A stretch of DNA of 19,665 nucleotides, taken from an uncultured Subdoligranulum sp. Its GTDB lineage: Bacteria; Bacillota; Clostridia; Oscillospirales; Ruminococcaceae. The translations under genes and the position numbers were made by a program. Shown in pieces: positions 1 through 6,975 of this stretch. The notes under the pieces are model-generated. The model worked only from the letters and a program-made list of their open reading frames with translations, was not told the origin of the DNA and searched no databases. Within the stretch, counting starts at the first letter, position 1, and every line of letters starts with the position of its first letter. The stretch lies in assembly GCA_900545545.1 (NCBI GenBank), contig UQZO01000028.1, positions 1 through 19,665 of the forward strand, read 5' to 3'.

Positions 1-38
1 CCTCTTCGTCGGCAGCGTCAGATGTGTATAAGAGACAG
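1..38. other. Nextera adapter (read-1 side), not genomic
   Basis: Bases 6-38 match the Illumina Nextera read-1 transposase adapter, ending in the mosaic-end sequence AGATGTGTATAAGAGACAG. The five bases before it (CCTCT) fit the tail of an i5 index, as I remember the index set. Genuine sequence begins at 39. Any reading frame running into this end is chimeric; the translated mosaic end gives the familiar artefact peptide MCIRDR on the plus strand and a LSLIHI tail on the minus strand. Confidence 0.97.
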
Positions 39-179
39 GGTGATGGAGCCGTTGTCGTCGGGGGCGGGGGTGCTGATGGGGGTGTCGGTGCTGCCGGAAG
101 CGGCGTCCTCCGCCAGGACCGGCATGCCCAGGGCCGATACAAGGGCCAGCAGGGCGATCAGGGACAGGATACGTTTCAA
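39..179 (-). CDS. Truncated secreted or membrane-anchored protein (N-terminus only)
   Basis: Only the first 47 codons survive before the contig end. The start is a TTG at 177-179 with a GGAGG site seven bases upstream. The peptide opens MKRILSLIALLALVSALG and continues to PVLAED, a signal peptide with a likely AxA-type cleavage near VLA-ED; no lipobox cysteine is seen. A Ser/Thr/Pro/Asp-rich stretch follows, typical of a linker after an export signal. It lies 43 bp downstream of the ABC ATPase on the same strand and is probably co-transcribed. Partners of LolD/MacB-type ATPases are often periplasmic adaptors or FtsX-like permeases, so a transport accessory is plausible, but nothing left of the protein shows this. 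A frame reading further right to left enters adapter sequence and must be ignored. Confidence 0.7.
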
Positions 180-222
180 AGTAAGACCTCCAGTGATGGA
201 TGATTTTGGGACCTGCAAAAAT

Positions 223-1038
223 TTATTTCGCGTCTGCCGCCGCGGCTTTTTGGGATTGTTCGGGGGGTTCCTTGCTGGCGGCGCCGCCGATGTCCAGGTT
301 GCCGTCCATATCGGCAAACAGTTCATCGCGGTATTTCTGTTTGGTTTCCTCGTCCTGCACCACGCTGGACTGGACCTTGCCGTCCAGGATGGTGACGATG
401 CGGTCGGCACACTGGGCCAGTTCCGGCTCGTGGGTGACCATGACGAAGGTGACCTGCTGGTGCTTGGACATTTCCAGCATACGGTAGAGCACCTGTTTGC
501 TGGTCATGGAGTCCAGGTTGCCGGTGGGTTCGTCGGCAAAAATGACCTTGGGGCTGCTGACGAAGGCGCGGGCGATGCCCACACGCTGCTGCTGGCCGCC
601 GCTCATCTCGGTGGGCAGATGGTTGGCGCGGCCCAACAGGCCCATGTTTTTCAGTTCCTTGCGGGCCAGTTTCAGGCGGGTTTTCTTGTCCACGCCCTTG
701 AACATCAGCGGCAGGGCCACGTTTTCCGCCGCCGTCATGGTGGGCAGCAGGTTGTAGCTCTGGAAGATGAAGCCCAGATGGGCCTGGCGGAACCGGGCCA
801 GTTCGGTTTCGGTCATGGCGCTGATCTCATGCTTGCCTATGTATACTTTGCCCCGGGTGGGTTTTTCCAGCCCGGCCAGCATGTTCAGCAGGGTACTTTT
901 GCCGCTGCCCGATTGGCCCACGATGCAGCAGAATTCACCCTTTTCGATGGCCAGGTCCACGTCGTTGAGCGCAACGACCCGTTCCTTGCCCACGGCGTAG
1001 ACTTTGCGCAGTTTTTCGGTACGGATGATGGGTGCCAA
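223..1038 (-). CDS. ABC transporter ATP-binding protein, LolD/MacB family
   Basis: A 271-residue ATPase that would power a MacB/FtsX-type permease at the membrane, by extrusion or mechanotransmission rather than classical import. All motifs are present: Walker A GQSGSGKST (41-49), Q-loop FIFQSYNLLPT (90-100) and the family-typical MTAAENVALPL after it, signature MSGGQQQRVGIARA (145-158), Walker B VIFADEPTGNLD (165-176) and the switch histidine in VTHEP (H203). Residues from about 222 form an Ala/Glu/Gln-rich tail beyond the usual 220-230 residue domain. The start is TTG (1036-1038) with AGGGGG seven bases upstream; the frame stays open upstream to an ATG near 1230, but that extension is not ABC-like and would cross the promoter at 1073-1081. 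No permease is visible; it may lie beyond the cut end. Substrate unknown. Confidence 0.92.
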   Translation of the reverse strand: MAPIIRTEKLRKVYAVGKERVVALNDVDLAIEKGEFCCIVGQSGSGKSTLLNMLAGLEKPTRGKVYIGKHEISAMTETELARFRQAHLGFIFQSYNLLPTMTAAENVALPLMFKGVDKKTRLKLARKELKNMGLLGRANHLPTEMSGGQQQRVGIARAFVSSPKVIFADEPTGNLDSMTSKQVLYRMLEMSKHQQVTFVMVTHEPELAQCADRIVTILDGKVQSSVVQDEETKQKYRDELFADMDGNLDIGGAASKEPPEQSQKAAAADAK

Positions 1039-1072
1039 ACACCTGCCCCCTTTCAAAGCGGATATTGGCCCT

Positions 1073-1081
1073 ATTCTACCA
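1073..1081 (-). promoter_or_regulatory. Extended -10 promoter for the ABC operon
   Basis: Read on the minus strand: TGG followed by TAGAAT (five of six consensus -10 bases). No good -35 lies 17 bp upstream, as expected for an extended -10 promoter. Transcription would start near 1066, giving a leader of about 28 nt before the TTG start with its AGGGGG site. Confidence 0.45.
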
Positions 1082-1140
1082 TACTTCGACAATTTTGAGA
1101 AGGCCAATCCGTGTAAATTTTTGCGGGTTGCACCCCGCCG

Positions 1141-1169
1141 TTGCGCGGAGTTTTTCCCCGCTATATAAT
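1141..1169 (+). promoter_or_regulatory. Strong sigma-A promoter with no adjacent gene
   Basis: TTGCGC (1141-1146), exactly 17 bp, then a perfect TATAAT (1164-1169). The start would be near 1176. The next plus-strand gene (trmO, 1759) is about 580 nt away and has its own candidate -10, so this promoter either makes a small RNA or a very long leader. The same -35 hexamer (TTGCGC, 17 bp) precedes rhaM at 7868. Confidence 0.5.
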
Positions 1170-1175
1170 AAGTAC

Positions 1176-1269
1176 GAGGCTGCCGCCCCAAAGTTTGCAG
1201 AATTTCCCAAAAAAAGTTATTTTGCAACATTAAAGGGGCGCCTCAGCCACGGGGCCTGCCCTCTGCCCC
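1176..1269 (+). ncRNA. Candidate small RNA (structure only)
   Basis: The predicted start of the promoter at 1141-1169 falls on the 5' strand of a stem: GAGGC (1176-1180) and GCCCC (1185-1189) pair with GGGGC (1235-1239) and GCCTC (1240-1244), ten pairs with a four-base bulge around an A/T-rich loop of about 45 nt. A second stem GGGGC/GCCCC (1251-1255/1265-1269) follows. There is no clear U-tract; the hairpins starting at 1293 could end it. I do not recognise an RNA family. Low confidence. Confidence 0.2.
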
Positions 1270-1287
1270 ATCCTATTTATCTCTATC

Positions 1288-1491
1288 CGTAGGGCGGGGT
1301 CTTGACCCCGCCGGTGGGAGTTGCCTTTTTATGGTTTGGCCGTAGGGGCGGCATATATGCCGCCCGGGCGGTTTCCCCGGAAGGTTCGCGCTTCCGGACG
1401 GTGACGCTTTTTGACCGCGCAAAAAGCGTCGGAAAAACGCGCCGCTACTTCCGGGGCGCGGGGCACGGCTTGGGGGCTGCACGCCCCCAAG
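1288..1491. repeat. Composite intergenic repeat, copy 1 (six hairpins)
   Basis: Six hairpins in a row: B, arms GGCGGGG/CCCCGCC (1293-1312); A, palindrome centred 1355/1356 (1346-1365) preceded by GTAGGGG; H3, CCGGAAG/CTTCCGG (1377-1397); H4, GACGCTTTTT/AAAAAGCGTC with loop GACCGCGC (1403-1430); H5, CGCGCC/GGCGCG (1438-1460); H6, CTTGGGGGC/GCCCCCAAG (1469-1491). The same order with conserved loops recurs at 10115-10321, where several stems carry compensated changes. No protein is credible here although frames are open. Confidence 0.85.
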
Positions 1492-1581
1492 ACCCCCAAA
1501 GGAGAAGTCGAATCGAAAAAACCGGGAAAAACGCCTGGAGAGACTGTTTTTCCATCGGTTTTTCCGATTTTCCACCGTTGA

Positions 1582-1651
1582 TTCGGGTGTGCCCGAACCC
1601 CCGTGACGGTACATTTCTTGTTCACCCGTAGGGCGGGGTCTTGACCCCGCC
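1582..1651. repeat. Short repeat unit: hairpin H0 plus hairpin B
   Basis: TTCGGG/CCCGAA with loop TGTG (1582-1597), a small CCG/CGG stem, then the conserved lead-in TTCACCCGTAGGGCGGGG and hairpin B (1632-1651). The same H0-to-B order starts the second composite at 10066. Here it stops after B; no A, H3-H6 follow. Confidence 0.75.
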
Positions 1652-1674
1652 GTTTCCCCGCCACCACCCTTTTA

Positions 1675-1683
1675 TGGTATATT
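1675..1683 (+). promoter_or_regulatory. Probable extended -10 promoter for trmO
   Basis: TGG followed by TATATT, no recognisable -35. A start near 1690 would put the palindrome 1701-1726 inside the trmO leader, upstream of its AAGAAAGGA ribosome site. Confidence 0.35.
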
Positions 1684-1700
1684 TGTTTGGAATTTCTTTG

Positions 1701-1726
1701 CCTACTTTCTTTGCAAAGAAAGTAGG
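1701..1726. repeat. Family C palindrome, copy 1
   Basis: Perfect 26-bp palindrome, half-site CCTACTTTCTTTG, preceded by TTTCTTTG. It lies 32 bp before the trmO start codon with no terminator hairpin beside it. Confidence 0.85.
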
Positions 1727-1758
1727 ACAAACCATCGTTTTAAGAAAGGACGCCGCCT

Positions 1759-2442
1759 ATGTCTGCCCCCTACCCCATCGTGCCCATCGCCCACATCCGC
1801 ACCGACTTCCACGATAAATTCGGCATCCCCCGCCAGAGCGGCCTGGTGCCGGAACTCACCGCCCGCATCGTCTTTGAGCCGGAATACCGGGACCCCAACG
1901 CCCTGGTGGGGCTGGAAGGCTACAGCCACCTGTGGCTGATCTGGCAGTTCTCCACCGTGGCGGCGGAGTATGCCGCCGGCAAAAAATGGCGTCCCACCGT
2001 GCGTCCGCCGCGCCTGGGCGGCAATGTGCGCCGGGGCGTGTTTGCCACCCGCAGCCCCTACCGCCCCAACGCCCTGGGCCTTAGCTGCGTGGAACTGGCG
2101 GGCATCGACGGCTGCGACCTCTTGGTGAAAGGGGCCGACTTACTTGATGGCACGCCGATTTTTGACATAAAACCCTACCTGCCCTACGTGGACGCCCACC
2201 CCGAGGCGCGGGGCGGTTTTACCCTTAAGACCGCCGGATATGCCCTGGCGGTAGAATGTGCGCCGGAACTTTTGGCGAAAGTGCCCAAAGAAAAGCGGGA
2301 AGCGCTGCTGGGCGTGCTGAAAAACGACCCCCGGCCGGGGTATCAGCACGACCCGGAACGGGTATACACTCTGGATTTTGGGCAGAACAAGGTGCGGTTC
2401 ACTGTGGACGGAGAAACCTTGACGGTACGGGAAATTCTGTGA
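1759..2442 (+). CDS. trmO: tRNA (N6-threonylcarbamoyladenosine37-N6)-methyltransferase TrmO
   Basis: A 227-residue TsaA/YaeB-family protein. In characterised members the enzyme uses S-adenosylmethionine to methylate t6A37 of ACY-decoding tRNAs in the cytoplasm. The family blocks are clear: FGIPRQSGLV (21-30), LEGYSHLWLIWQF (52-64), the strongly conserved segment at 81-113 containing RPPRLGG, RGVFATRSPYRPN and LGLS, and GADLLDGTPIFDIKPYLPY (125-143). A C-terminal domain of about 80 residues completes the normal length. Start ATG with AAGAAAGGA eight bases upstream. It stands alone: repeats precede it and nifJ has its own promoter downstream. The gene is often annotated tsaA, a name that misleadingly recalls the peroxidase of the same symbol. 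Confidence 0.93.
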   Translation: MSAPYPIVPIAHIRTDFHDKFGIPRQSGLVPELTARIVFEPEYRDPNALVGLEGYSHLWLIWQFSTVAAEYAAGKKWRPTVRPPRLGGNVRRGVFATRSPYRPNALGLSCVELAGIDGCDLLVKGADLLDGTPIFDIKPYLPYVDAHPEARGGFTLKTAGYALAVECAPELLAKVPKEKREALLGVLKNDPRPGYQHDPERVYTLDFGQNKVRFTVDGETLTVREIL

Positions 2443-2543
2443 TTTTTCCCGCGTGTGAATTTCTTCACAAAGTACCGTCTTTGGGACTGCAAAAAATCAC
2501 GGTCTGAAACCTTTGTGGAAAAATAGTCAAAATGCACACATCC

Positions 2544-2607
2544 GTACCAAAAATCTGTGCAACATTCTAAACAAAAACCCTTTACGAATCAGGTTGTTTT
2601 TTGGTAC
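2544..2607. repeat. 10-bp inverted repeat overlapping the nifJ -10 box
   Basis: GTACCAAAAA (2544-2553) and TTTTTGGTAC (2598-2607) are exact reverse complements 44 bp apart. The right arm overlaps the -10 element TACAAT (2605-2610). It could be a paired operator or chance in A/T-rich DNA. Confidence 0.4.
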
Positions 2608-2610
2608 AAT
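2581..2610 (+). promoter_or_regulatory. nifJ promoter
   Basis: TTTACG (2581-2586), 18 bp, TACAAT (2605-2610) with a TGG extended element just before it. A start near 2617 gives a leader of about 127 nt with a possible stem CACAGGC/GCCTGTG before the GGAGG site. Upstream, 2443-2580 holds no gene that I can support and no clear terminator for trmO, only a weak TGTGAA/TTCACA stem near 2455. Confidence 0.55.
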
Positions 2611-2743
2611 AAAGCTATGCAAAAGCGTCTTTCTAGCAGTGCGCCCGGGGCAAAACACAGGCACATTGCCGGGCAGGCGTGGGCCTGTGCGGGCAAAAAC
2701 CCGTGCAGAATGCAAAACTACTCTTGAAAATGGAGGAAGAAAA

Positions 2744-5700
2744 ATGCCCAGAGCAAAACAGTCTATGGACGGCAATACCGCTGCGGCGCACGTAGCCTAT
2801 GCGTTCACCGATGTGGCTGCCATCTACCCCATCACTCCGTCCAGCCCCATGGCTGACACGGTGGACCAGTGGAGCGCTGCCGGCCTGAAGAACATCTTCG
2901 GCAACCAGGTCAAGGTTGTTGAGATGGAATCCGAAGCCGGTGCCGCCGGTGCTGTGCACGGTTCCCTTGGTACCGGTGCCATCACCACCACCTTCACCGC
3001 TTCCCAGGGCCTGCTGCTGATGATCCCCAACATGTACAAGATCGCAGCCGAGCAGCTGCCCTGCGTCTTTGACGTGTCGGCCCGTACCGTTGCTACCCAG
3101 TCCCTGAACATCTTCGGTGACCACAGCGACGTTTACGCCACCCGTCAGACCGGCTTCGCCATGCTGGCTGAGTCCAACCCGCAGGAAGTCATGGACCTGT
3201 CCCCCGTTGCGCACCTGTCTGCCATCGAGGGCCGTGTTCCCTTCGTGAACTTCTTCGACGGTTTCCGTACTTCTCACGAGATCCAGAAGATCGAGAAGTG
3301 GGACTACGAAGATCTGAAGGAAATGTGCAACATGGAGGCTGTGGAGAAGTTCCGCGCCGAGGCGCTGAACCCCGAGCATCCCAAGACCCGCGGCTCCCAC
3401 GAGAACGGCGACGTCTTCTTCCAGCATCGTGAGGCTTGCAACCCCGCCTACGAGGCCCTGCCCGCCGTTGTCAAGAAGTACATGGACAAGATCAACGCCA
3501 AGATCGGCACAAACTATGATCTGTTCAACTACTACGGCGCCCCGGATGCCGACCGCGTCATCATCGCTATGGGTTCCATCTGCGACGTTGCCGAGGAAGT
3601 CATCGACTACCTGACCGCCAAGGGCGAGAAGGTCGGCCTGGTTCTGGTCCGCCTGTACCGTCCCTGGGTTTCTGAGGCCCTGCTGAAGGTCCTGCCCAAG
3701 ACCGTCAAGAAGATCGCGGTCCTCGACCGTACCAAGGAGCCCGGCTCTCTGGGCGAGCCCCTCTACCTGGATGTCGCTGCCACCCTGCGTGAGGCCGGCA
3801 TGAACGACATCGTCCTGACCGGCGGCCGCTACGGCCTCGGCTCCAAGGACACCCCGCCGTCCAGCGTCTTTGCTGTCTACACCGAGCTGGCCAAGGATGC
3901 CCCGAAGGCCCGCTTCACCATCGGCATCAACGACGACGTGACCAACCTCAGCCTGCCTGAGGTCAAGCCCGCGCCCATCACCTCCGCCCCCGGCACCAAG
4001 GAGTGCAAGTTCTGGGGTCTGGGCGGTGACGGTACCGTCGGCGCCAACAAGAACTCCACCAAGATCATCGGCGACCACACCGACAAGTACATCCAGGCCT
4101 ACTTCCAGTATGACTCCAAGAAGACCGGCGGTGTGACCATCAGCCACCTGCGTTTCGGCGACAAGCCCATCCGCAGCCCCTACTACATCAACCAGGCTGA
4201 CTTCGTCGCCTGCCACAACCCCGCCTACATCCACATGGGCATGAAGATGGTGCAGGACGTTAAGCCCGGCGGCGTCTTCATGATCAACTGCCAGTGGACC
4301 GACGAGGAGCTGGATCAGCACCTGAATGCTGCCGACAAGAAGTACATTGCCGACAACAACATCCAGCTGTACACCATCAACGCCATCGACAAGGCCATCG
4401 AGATCGGCATGGGCAAGCGCACCAACACCATCCTGCAGTCCGCCTTCTTCAAGCTGGCTGACGTCATGCCCATCGACGAGGCTGTCGAGTACATGAAGGC
4501 CGCTGCCAAGAAGAGCTACGGCAAGAAGGGCGACGCTGTTGTTGAGATGAACTGGAAGGCCATCGACGCCGGTGTGGACGCTGTCCATAAGGTCGAAGTG
4601 CCCGAAAGCTGGCACAACCCCGCTCCCGACGCTGCTCCCGCCGACCTGAAGGGTCCCGCTCCGCTGGTCAAGATGATCCGCGATGTCATGGAGCCCATCA
4701 GCCGTATGGACGGCGACAGCCTGCCGGTTTCCGCCTTTGCGCATAACGCCAACGGCGAATGGGAACTGGGTGCTTCCGCTTACGAGAAGCGCGGCACTGC
4801 CGTTATGGTTCCCGAGTGGAGCGCTGAGAAGTGCATCCAGTGCAACCAGTGTGCTTTCGTCTGCTCTCATGCCACCATCCGTCCCTTCTGCCTGACCGCA
4901 GACGAGATGGCCAATGCGCCCGAGAGCCTGAAGAGCGCCGACACCAAGCCCAAGGCCAGCGAGTACAAGTTCACCATGGCTGTTTCTCCGCTGGACTGCA
5001 TGGGCTGCGGCGAGTGCGTCACGGTCTGCCCGACCAAGGCTATCGAGATGAAGCCGCAGGAGAGCCAGTCCGCTCAGCAGGCTGCTTTCGACTACTGCGT
5101 CGAGAACATCCGCAAGAAGGACAACATCCCCGGCGTTGTTTCCGAGATCTCCGTCAAGGGTTCTCAGTTCAACCAGCCGCTGCTTGAGTTCTCCGGCTCC
5201 TGCGCTGGCTGTGCCGAGACTTCTTACGCCCGCCTGATCACCCAGCTGTTCGGCGAGAAGATGTTCATCTCCAACGCCACCGGCTGCTCCTCCATCTGGG
5301 GCGGCACCGCTGCCATCAGCCCGTACACCACCAACAAGGAATCTGGCCATGGCCCCGCCTGGATCAACTCCCTGTTCGAGGATAACGCTGAGCACGGCCT
5401 GGGCATGCAGATCGGCTACGAGACCGTCCGTGAGAACCTGATCAAGAAGGTTGTCGCGCTGAAGGGCAAGAACGCCGAGCTGGACGCTGTCATCGACAAG
5501 TTCATCGAGACCAAGGCCAACACCAAGGCCAACGATGCTCCCGCCAAGGCTCTGGTCGCTGCCCTCGAGGCTGACGGCTCCGCTGAGGCTCAGGAGATCC
5601 TGAAGGACAAGCAGTACCTGGCCAAGAAGAGCTTCTGGATCTTCGGCGGCGACGGCTGGGCTTACGATATCGGTTACGGCGGTCTGGACCACGTCCTGGC

Positions 5701-6283
5701 TTCCGGCCACGATGTCAACGTCATGGTCTTCGACACCGAGATGTACTCCAACACCGGCGGACAGGCTTCCAAGGCCTCCAACATCGGTGAGGTCTGCCAG
5801 TTCGCTGCTGCCGGTAAGGAAATCAGCAAGAAGAGCCTGGCCGAGATCTGCATGACCTACGGCTACATCTACGTTGCTCAGATCGCTCTGGGCGCCAACA
5901 TGGCTCAGGCTGTCAAGGCCATCGCTGAGGCTGAGGCTTACCCCGGCCCGTCCATCATCATCGGCTACGCTCCCTGCGAGCTGCACGGTGTCAAGGGCGG
6001 CATGACCAACTGCCAGAACGAGATGAAGAAGGCTGTCGAGGCCGGTTACTGGAACCTGTTCACCTTCAACCCCGCCAACAAGGCCGAGGGCAAGAACCCC
6101 TTCACCCTGACCTCCAAGGCCGGCGATATGAGCAAGTATCAGGACTTCCTCAACAACGAGACCCGTTACAGCCGTCTGGCTCGCGCCTTCCCCGAGCGTG
6201 CTAAGGAACTGTTCGAGAAGAACCAGGCCGCTGCCGATGCCCGTTACGAGCACCTGACCCGTCTGGTCGACCTGTACAAGTAA
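2744..6283 (+). CDS. nifJ: Pyruvate:ferredoxin (flavodoxin) oxidoreductase, single-chain
   Basis: A 1179-residue PFOR that oxidises pyruvate with CoA to acetyl-CoA, CO2 and reduced ferredoxin; the length is usual for the homodimeric one-chain enzyme. Domains in order: N-terminal pyruvate/TPP domain with YPITPSSP (28-35); the middle CoA and gamma-like domains including DFVACHNPAYIHMG; a two-cluster ferredoxin domain with CIQCNQC (C697, C700, C703, then C707) and CMGCGEC (C752, C755, C758, then C762); and the C-terminal TPP domain with GDGWAYDIGYGG. The proximal-cluster cysteines are present at C820, C823, C848 and C1090. The start is ATG 2744, with GGAGG eight bases upstream; the frame is open further upstream but lacks family sequence and crosses the promoter. 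Codon use is strongly biased, as in a highly expressed gene. A bidirectional terminator follows. Confidence 0.98.
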   Translation: MPRAKQSMDGNTAAAHVAYAFTDVAAIYPITPSSPMADTVDQWSAAGLKNIFGNQVKVVEMESEAGAAGAVHGSLGTGAITTTFTASQGLLLMIPNMYKIAAEQLPCVFDVSARTVATQSLNIFGDHSDVYATRQTGFAMLAESNPQEVMDLSPVAHLSAIEGRVPFVNFFDGFRTSHEIQKIEKWDYEDLKEMCNMEAVEKFRAEALNPEHPKTRGSHENGDVFFQHREACNPAYEALPAVVKKYMDKINAKIGTNYDLFNYYGAPDADRVIIAMGSICDVAEEVIDYLTAKGEKVGLVLVRLYRPWVSEALLKVLPKTVKKIAVLDRTKEPGSLGEPLYLDVAATLREAGMNDIVLTGGRYGLGSKDTPPSSVFAVYTELAKDAPKARFTIGINDDVTNLSLPEVKPAPITSAPGTKECKFWGLGGDGTVGANKNSTKIIGDHTDKYIQAYFQYDSKKTGGVTISHLRFGDKPIRSPYYINQADFVACHNPAYIHMGMKMVQDVKPGGVFMINCQWTDEELDQHLNAADKKYIADNNIQLYTINAIDKAIEIGMGKRTNTILQSAFFKLADVMPIDEAVEYMKAAAKKSYGKKGDAVVEMNWKAIDAGVDAVHKVEVPESWHNPAPDAAPADLKGPAPLVKMIRDVMEPISRMDGDSLPVSAFAHNANGEWELGASAYEKRGTAVMVPEWSAEKCIQCNQCAFVCSHATIRPFCLTADEMANAPESLKSADTKPKASEYKFTMAVSPLDCMGCGECVTVCPTKAIEMKPQESQSAQQAAFDYCVENIRKKDNIPGVVSEISVKGSQFNQPLLEFSGSCAGCAETSYARLITQLFGEKMFISNATGCSSIWGGTAAISPYTTNKESGHGPAWINSLFEDNAEHGLGMQIGYETVRENLIKKVVALKGKNAELDAVIDKFIETKANTKANDAPAKALVAALEADGSAEAQEILKDKQYLAKKSFWIFGGDGWAYDIGYGGLDHVLASGHDVNVMVFDTEMYSNTGGQASKASNIGEVCQFAAAGKEISKKSLAEICMTYGYIYVAQIALGANMAQAVKAIAEAEAYPGPSIIIGYAPCELHGVKGGMTNCQNEMKKAVEAGYWNLFTFNPANKAEGKNPFTLTSKAGDMSKYQDFLNNETRYSRLARAFPERAKELFEKNQAAADARYEHLTRLVDLYK

Positions 6284-6298
6284 TCCGGCTTGATCTTT

Positions 6299-6322
6299 GT
6301 CCTTTCTTTGCAAAGAAAGGAC
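6299..6322. repeat. Family C palindrome, copy 2
   Basis: Perfect 24-bp palindrome, half-site GTCCTTTCTTTG, 15 bp after the nifJ stop. It forms the left flank of the palindrome-terminator-palindrome unit 6299-6414. Confidence 0.9.
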
Positions 6323-6337
6323 CAAAGAAACTCCAAT

Positions 6338-6374
6338 AAAAAACAGACCACAGGGAAACCTGTGGTCTGTTTTT
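6338..6374. terminator. Bidirectional intrinsic terminator after nifJ
   Basis: Stem ACAGACCACAGG (6343-6354), loop GAAA, complement 6359-6370, flanked by an A-run on the left and a T-run on the right so that it would stop transcription on both strands. It is repeated exactly at 7780-7815. Confidence 0.92.
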
Positions 6375-6399
6375 GTATAAAATTCTTTTGCTTCTTTTC
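6339..6399 (+). repeat. 61-bp direct repeat, left copy
   Basis: Identical base for base to 7780-7840. It contains the terminator hairpin, its T-run and the following TATAAAATTCTTTTGC segment. The two copies bracket the sigma/anti-sigma pair with an offset of 1441 bp. Confidence 0.95.
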
Positions 6400-6414
6400 A
6401 ACTAAGAAAAGAAG
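6391..6414. repeat. Family C palindrome, copy 3 (looped)
   Basis: CTTCTTTTC (6391-6399) and GAAAAGAAG (6406-6414) around a six-base loop AACTAA. It closes the unit begun by copy 2. Confidence 0.8.
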
Positions 6415-6471
6415 TGAGGTTTTCCCCGTCCCGGACGTTATATAGACAGAAACACAGAAAGGAGGGCTGCC

Positions 6472-6975
6472 ATGGACCGGGAACAAGTGCTGCAGCTGTA
6501 CGACGCGTACAGCGACGACGTGTACCGGCTGGCCTGCAGTTACCTGCTGGACCCCCATAACGCCCAGGACGCCGTGCAGGAGGTGTTCCTGCGGCTGCTG
6601 GAACGCCCCTGCGCCATCCGCCCCGGCAAGGAACGGGCGTTCCTGGCGCGCGTCACCGCCAACTACTGCAAGGACTGCCTGCGCCGCGCCAAACGCAGGC
6701 CCCCTCCGCCGGAAAACGCCGCCGAACCCGCCGAACCTGACCCGGCCCCCGGCCGCGCGGAACTGCGGGCCGCGCTGGACAGCCTGACCCCCGCCGCCCG
6801 GGCCGCCGTCTACCTGCATTATTATGCCGGATATTCCGCCGTGCAGATCGCCCGCATCCTGGGTGTCACGCCGTCCGGCGTGTGGATGCGCCTGAACCGC
6901 GCGCGGGCCCAGCTGCGCGCCCAACTCAAGGAGGAAAACCGCGATGAAAACGACGTATCAACGCATGATGTCTGA
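6472..6975 (+). CDS. RNA polymerase sigma factor, ECF type (sigma-70 family)
   Basis: A 167-residue group-4 sigma factor that would redirect RNA polymerase to a small regulon. Region 2 covers about residues 8-70, with the core-binding stretch DAVQEVFLRLL (33-43). A short Pro/Glu-rich linker (77-95) replaces region 3. Region 4 covers 101-152 with the helix-turn-helix YSAVQIARILGVTPSGVW (121-138). The start ATG has AAAGGAGGG five bases upstream. The 3' end overlaps the next gene by 32 bp, so sigma and putative anti-sigma are coupled. Region 4 is short of the C-terminal extensions seen in some ECF groups. No target promoters can be named; autoregulation is usual in such pairs, but the region upstream (6415-6471) shows only a TATATA-like box near 6439 and no clear motif. 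Confidence 0.93.
   Translation: MDREQVLQLYDAYSDDVYRLACSYLLDPHNAQDAVQEVFLRLLERPCAIRPGKERAFLARVTANYCKDCLRRAKRRPPPPENAAEPAEPDPAPGRAELRAALDSLTPAARAAVYLHYYAGYSAVQIARILGVTPSGVWMRLNRARAQLRAQLKEENRDENDVSTHDV

Noticed and set aside
22..1098. A 358-residue plus-strand frame beginning MCIRDR
   Set aside because: Its first codons are adapter sequence and the rest is the antisense of the ABC ATPase gene.
1302..1730. Open frames of 109-133 residues inside the composite repeat on both strands
   Set aside because: No ribosome site, Arg/Pro-rich composition, and the DNA is explained by hairpin repeats; the same applies to frames at 9972-10532 and 13223-13641.
2443..2580. Rex-type redox operator upstream of nifJ
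   Set aside because: No match to the TTGTTAA-n4-TTAACAA pattern; only the unrelated GTACCAAAAA inverted repeat is present.
2633..6325. A 1230-residue open frame on the minus strand opposite nifJ
   Set aside because: It is a by-product of strong codon bias in nifJ; the translation is low-complexity Leu/Val/Gly/Asp-rich with no domain, and the sense strand encodes a full PFOR.
6438..6445. TTATATAG as the sigma gene promoter
   Set aside because: No matching -35 and no recognisable ECF-type motif; too weak to list.
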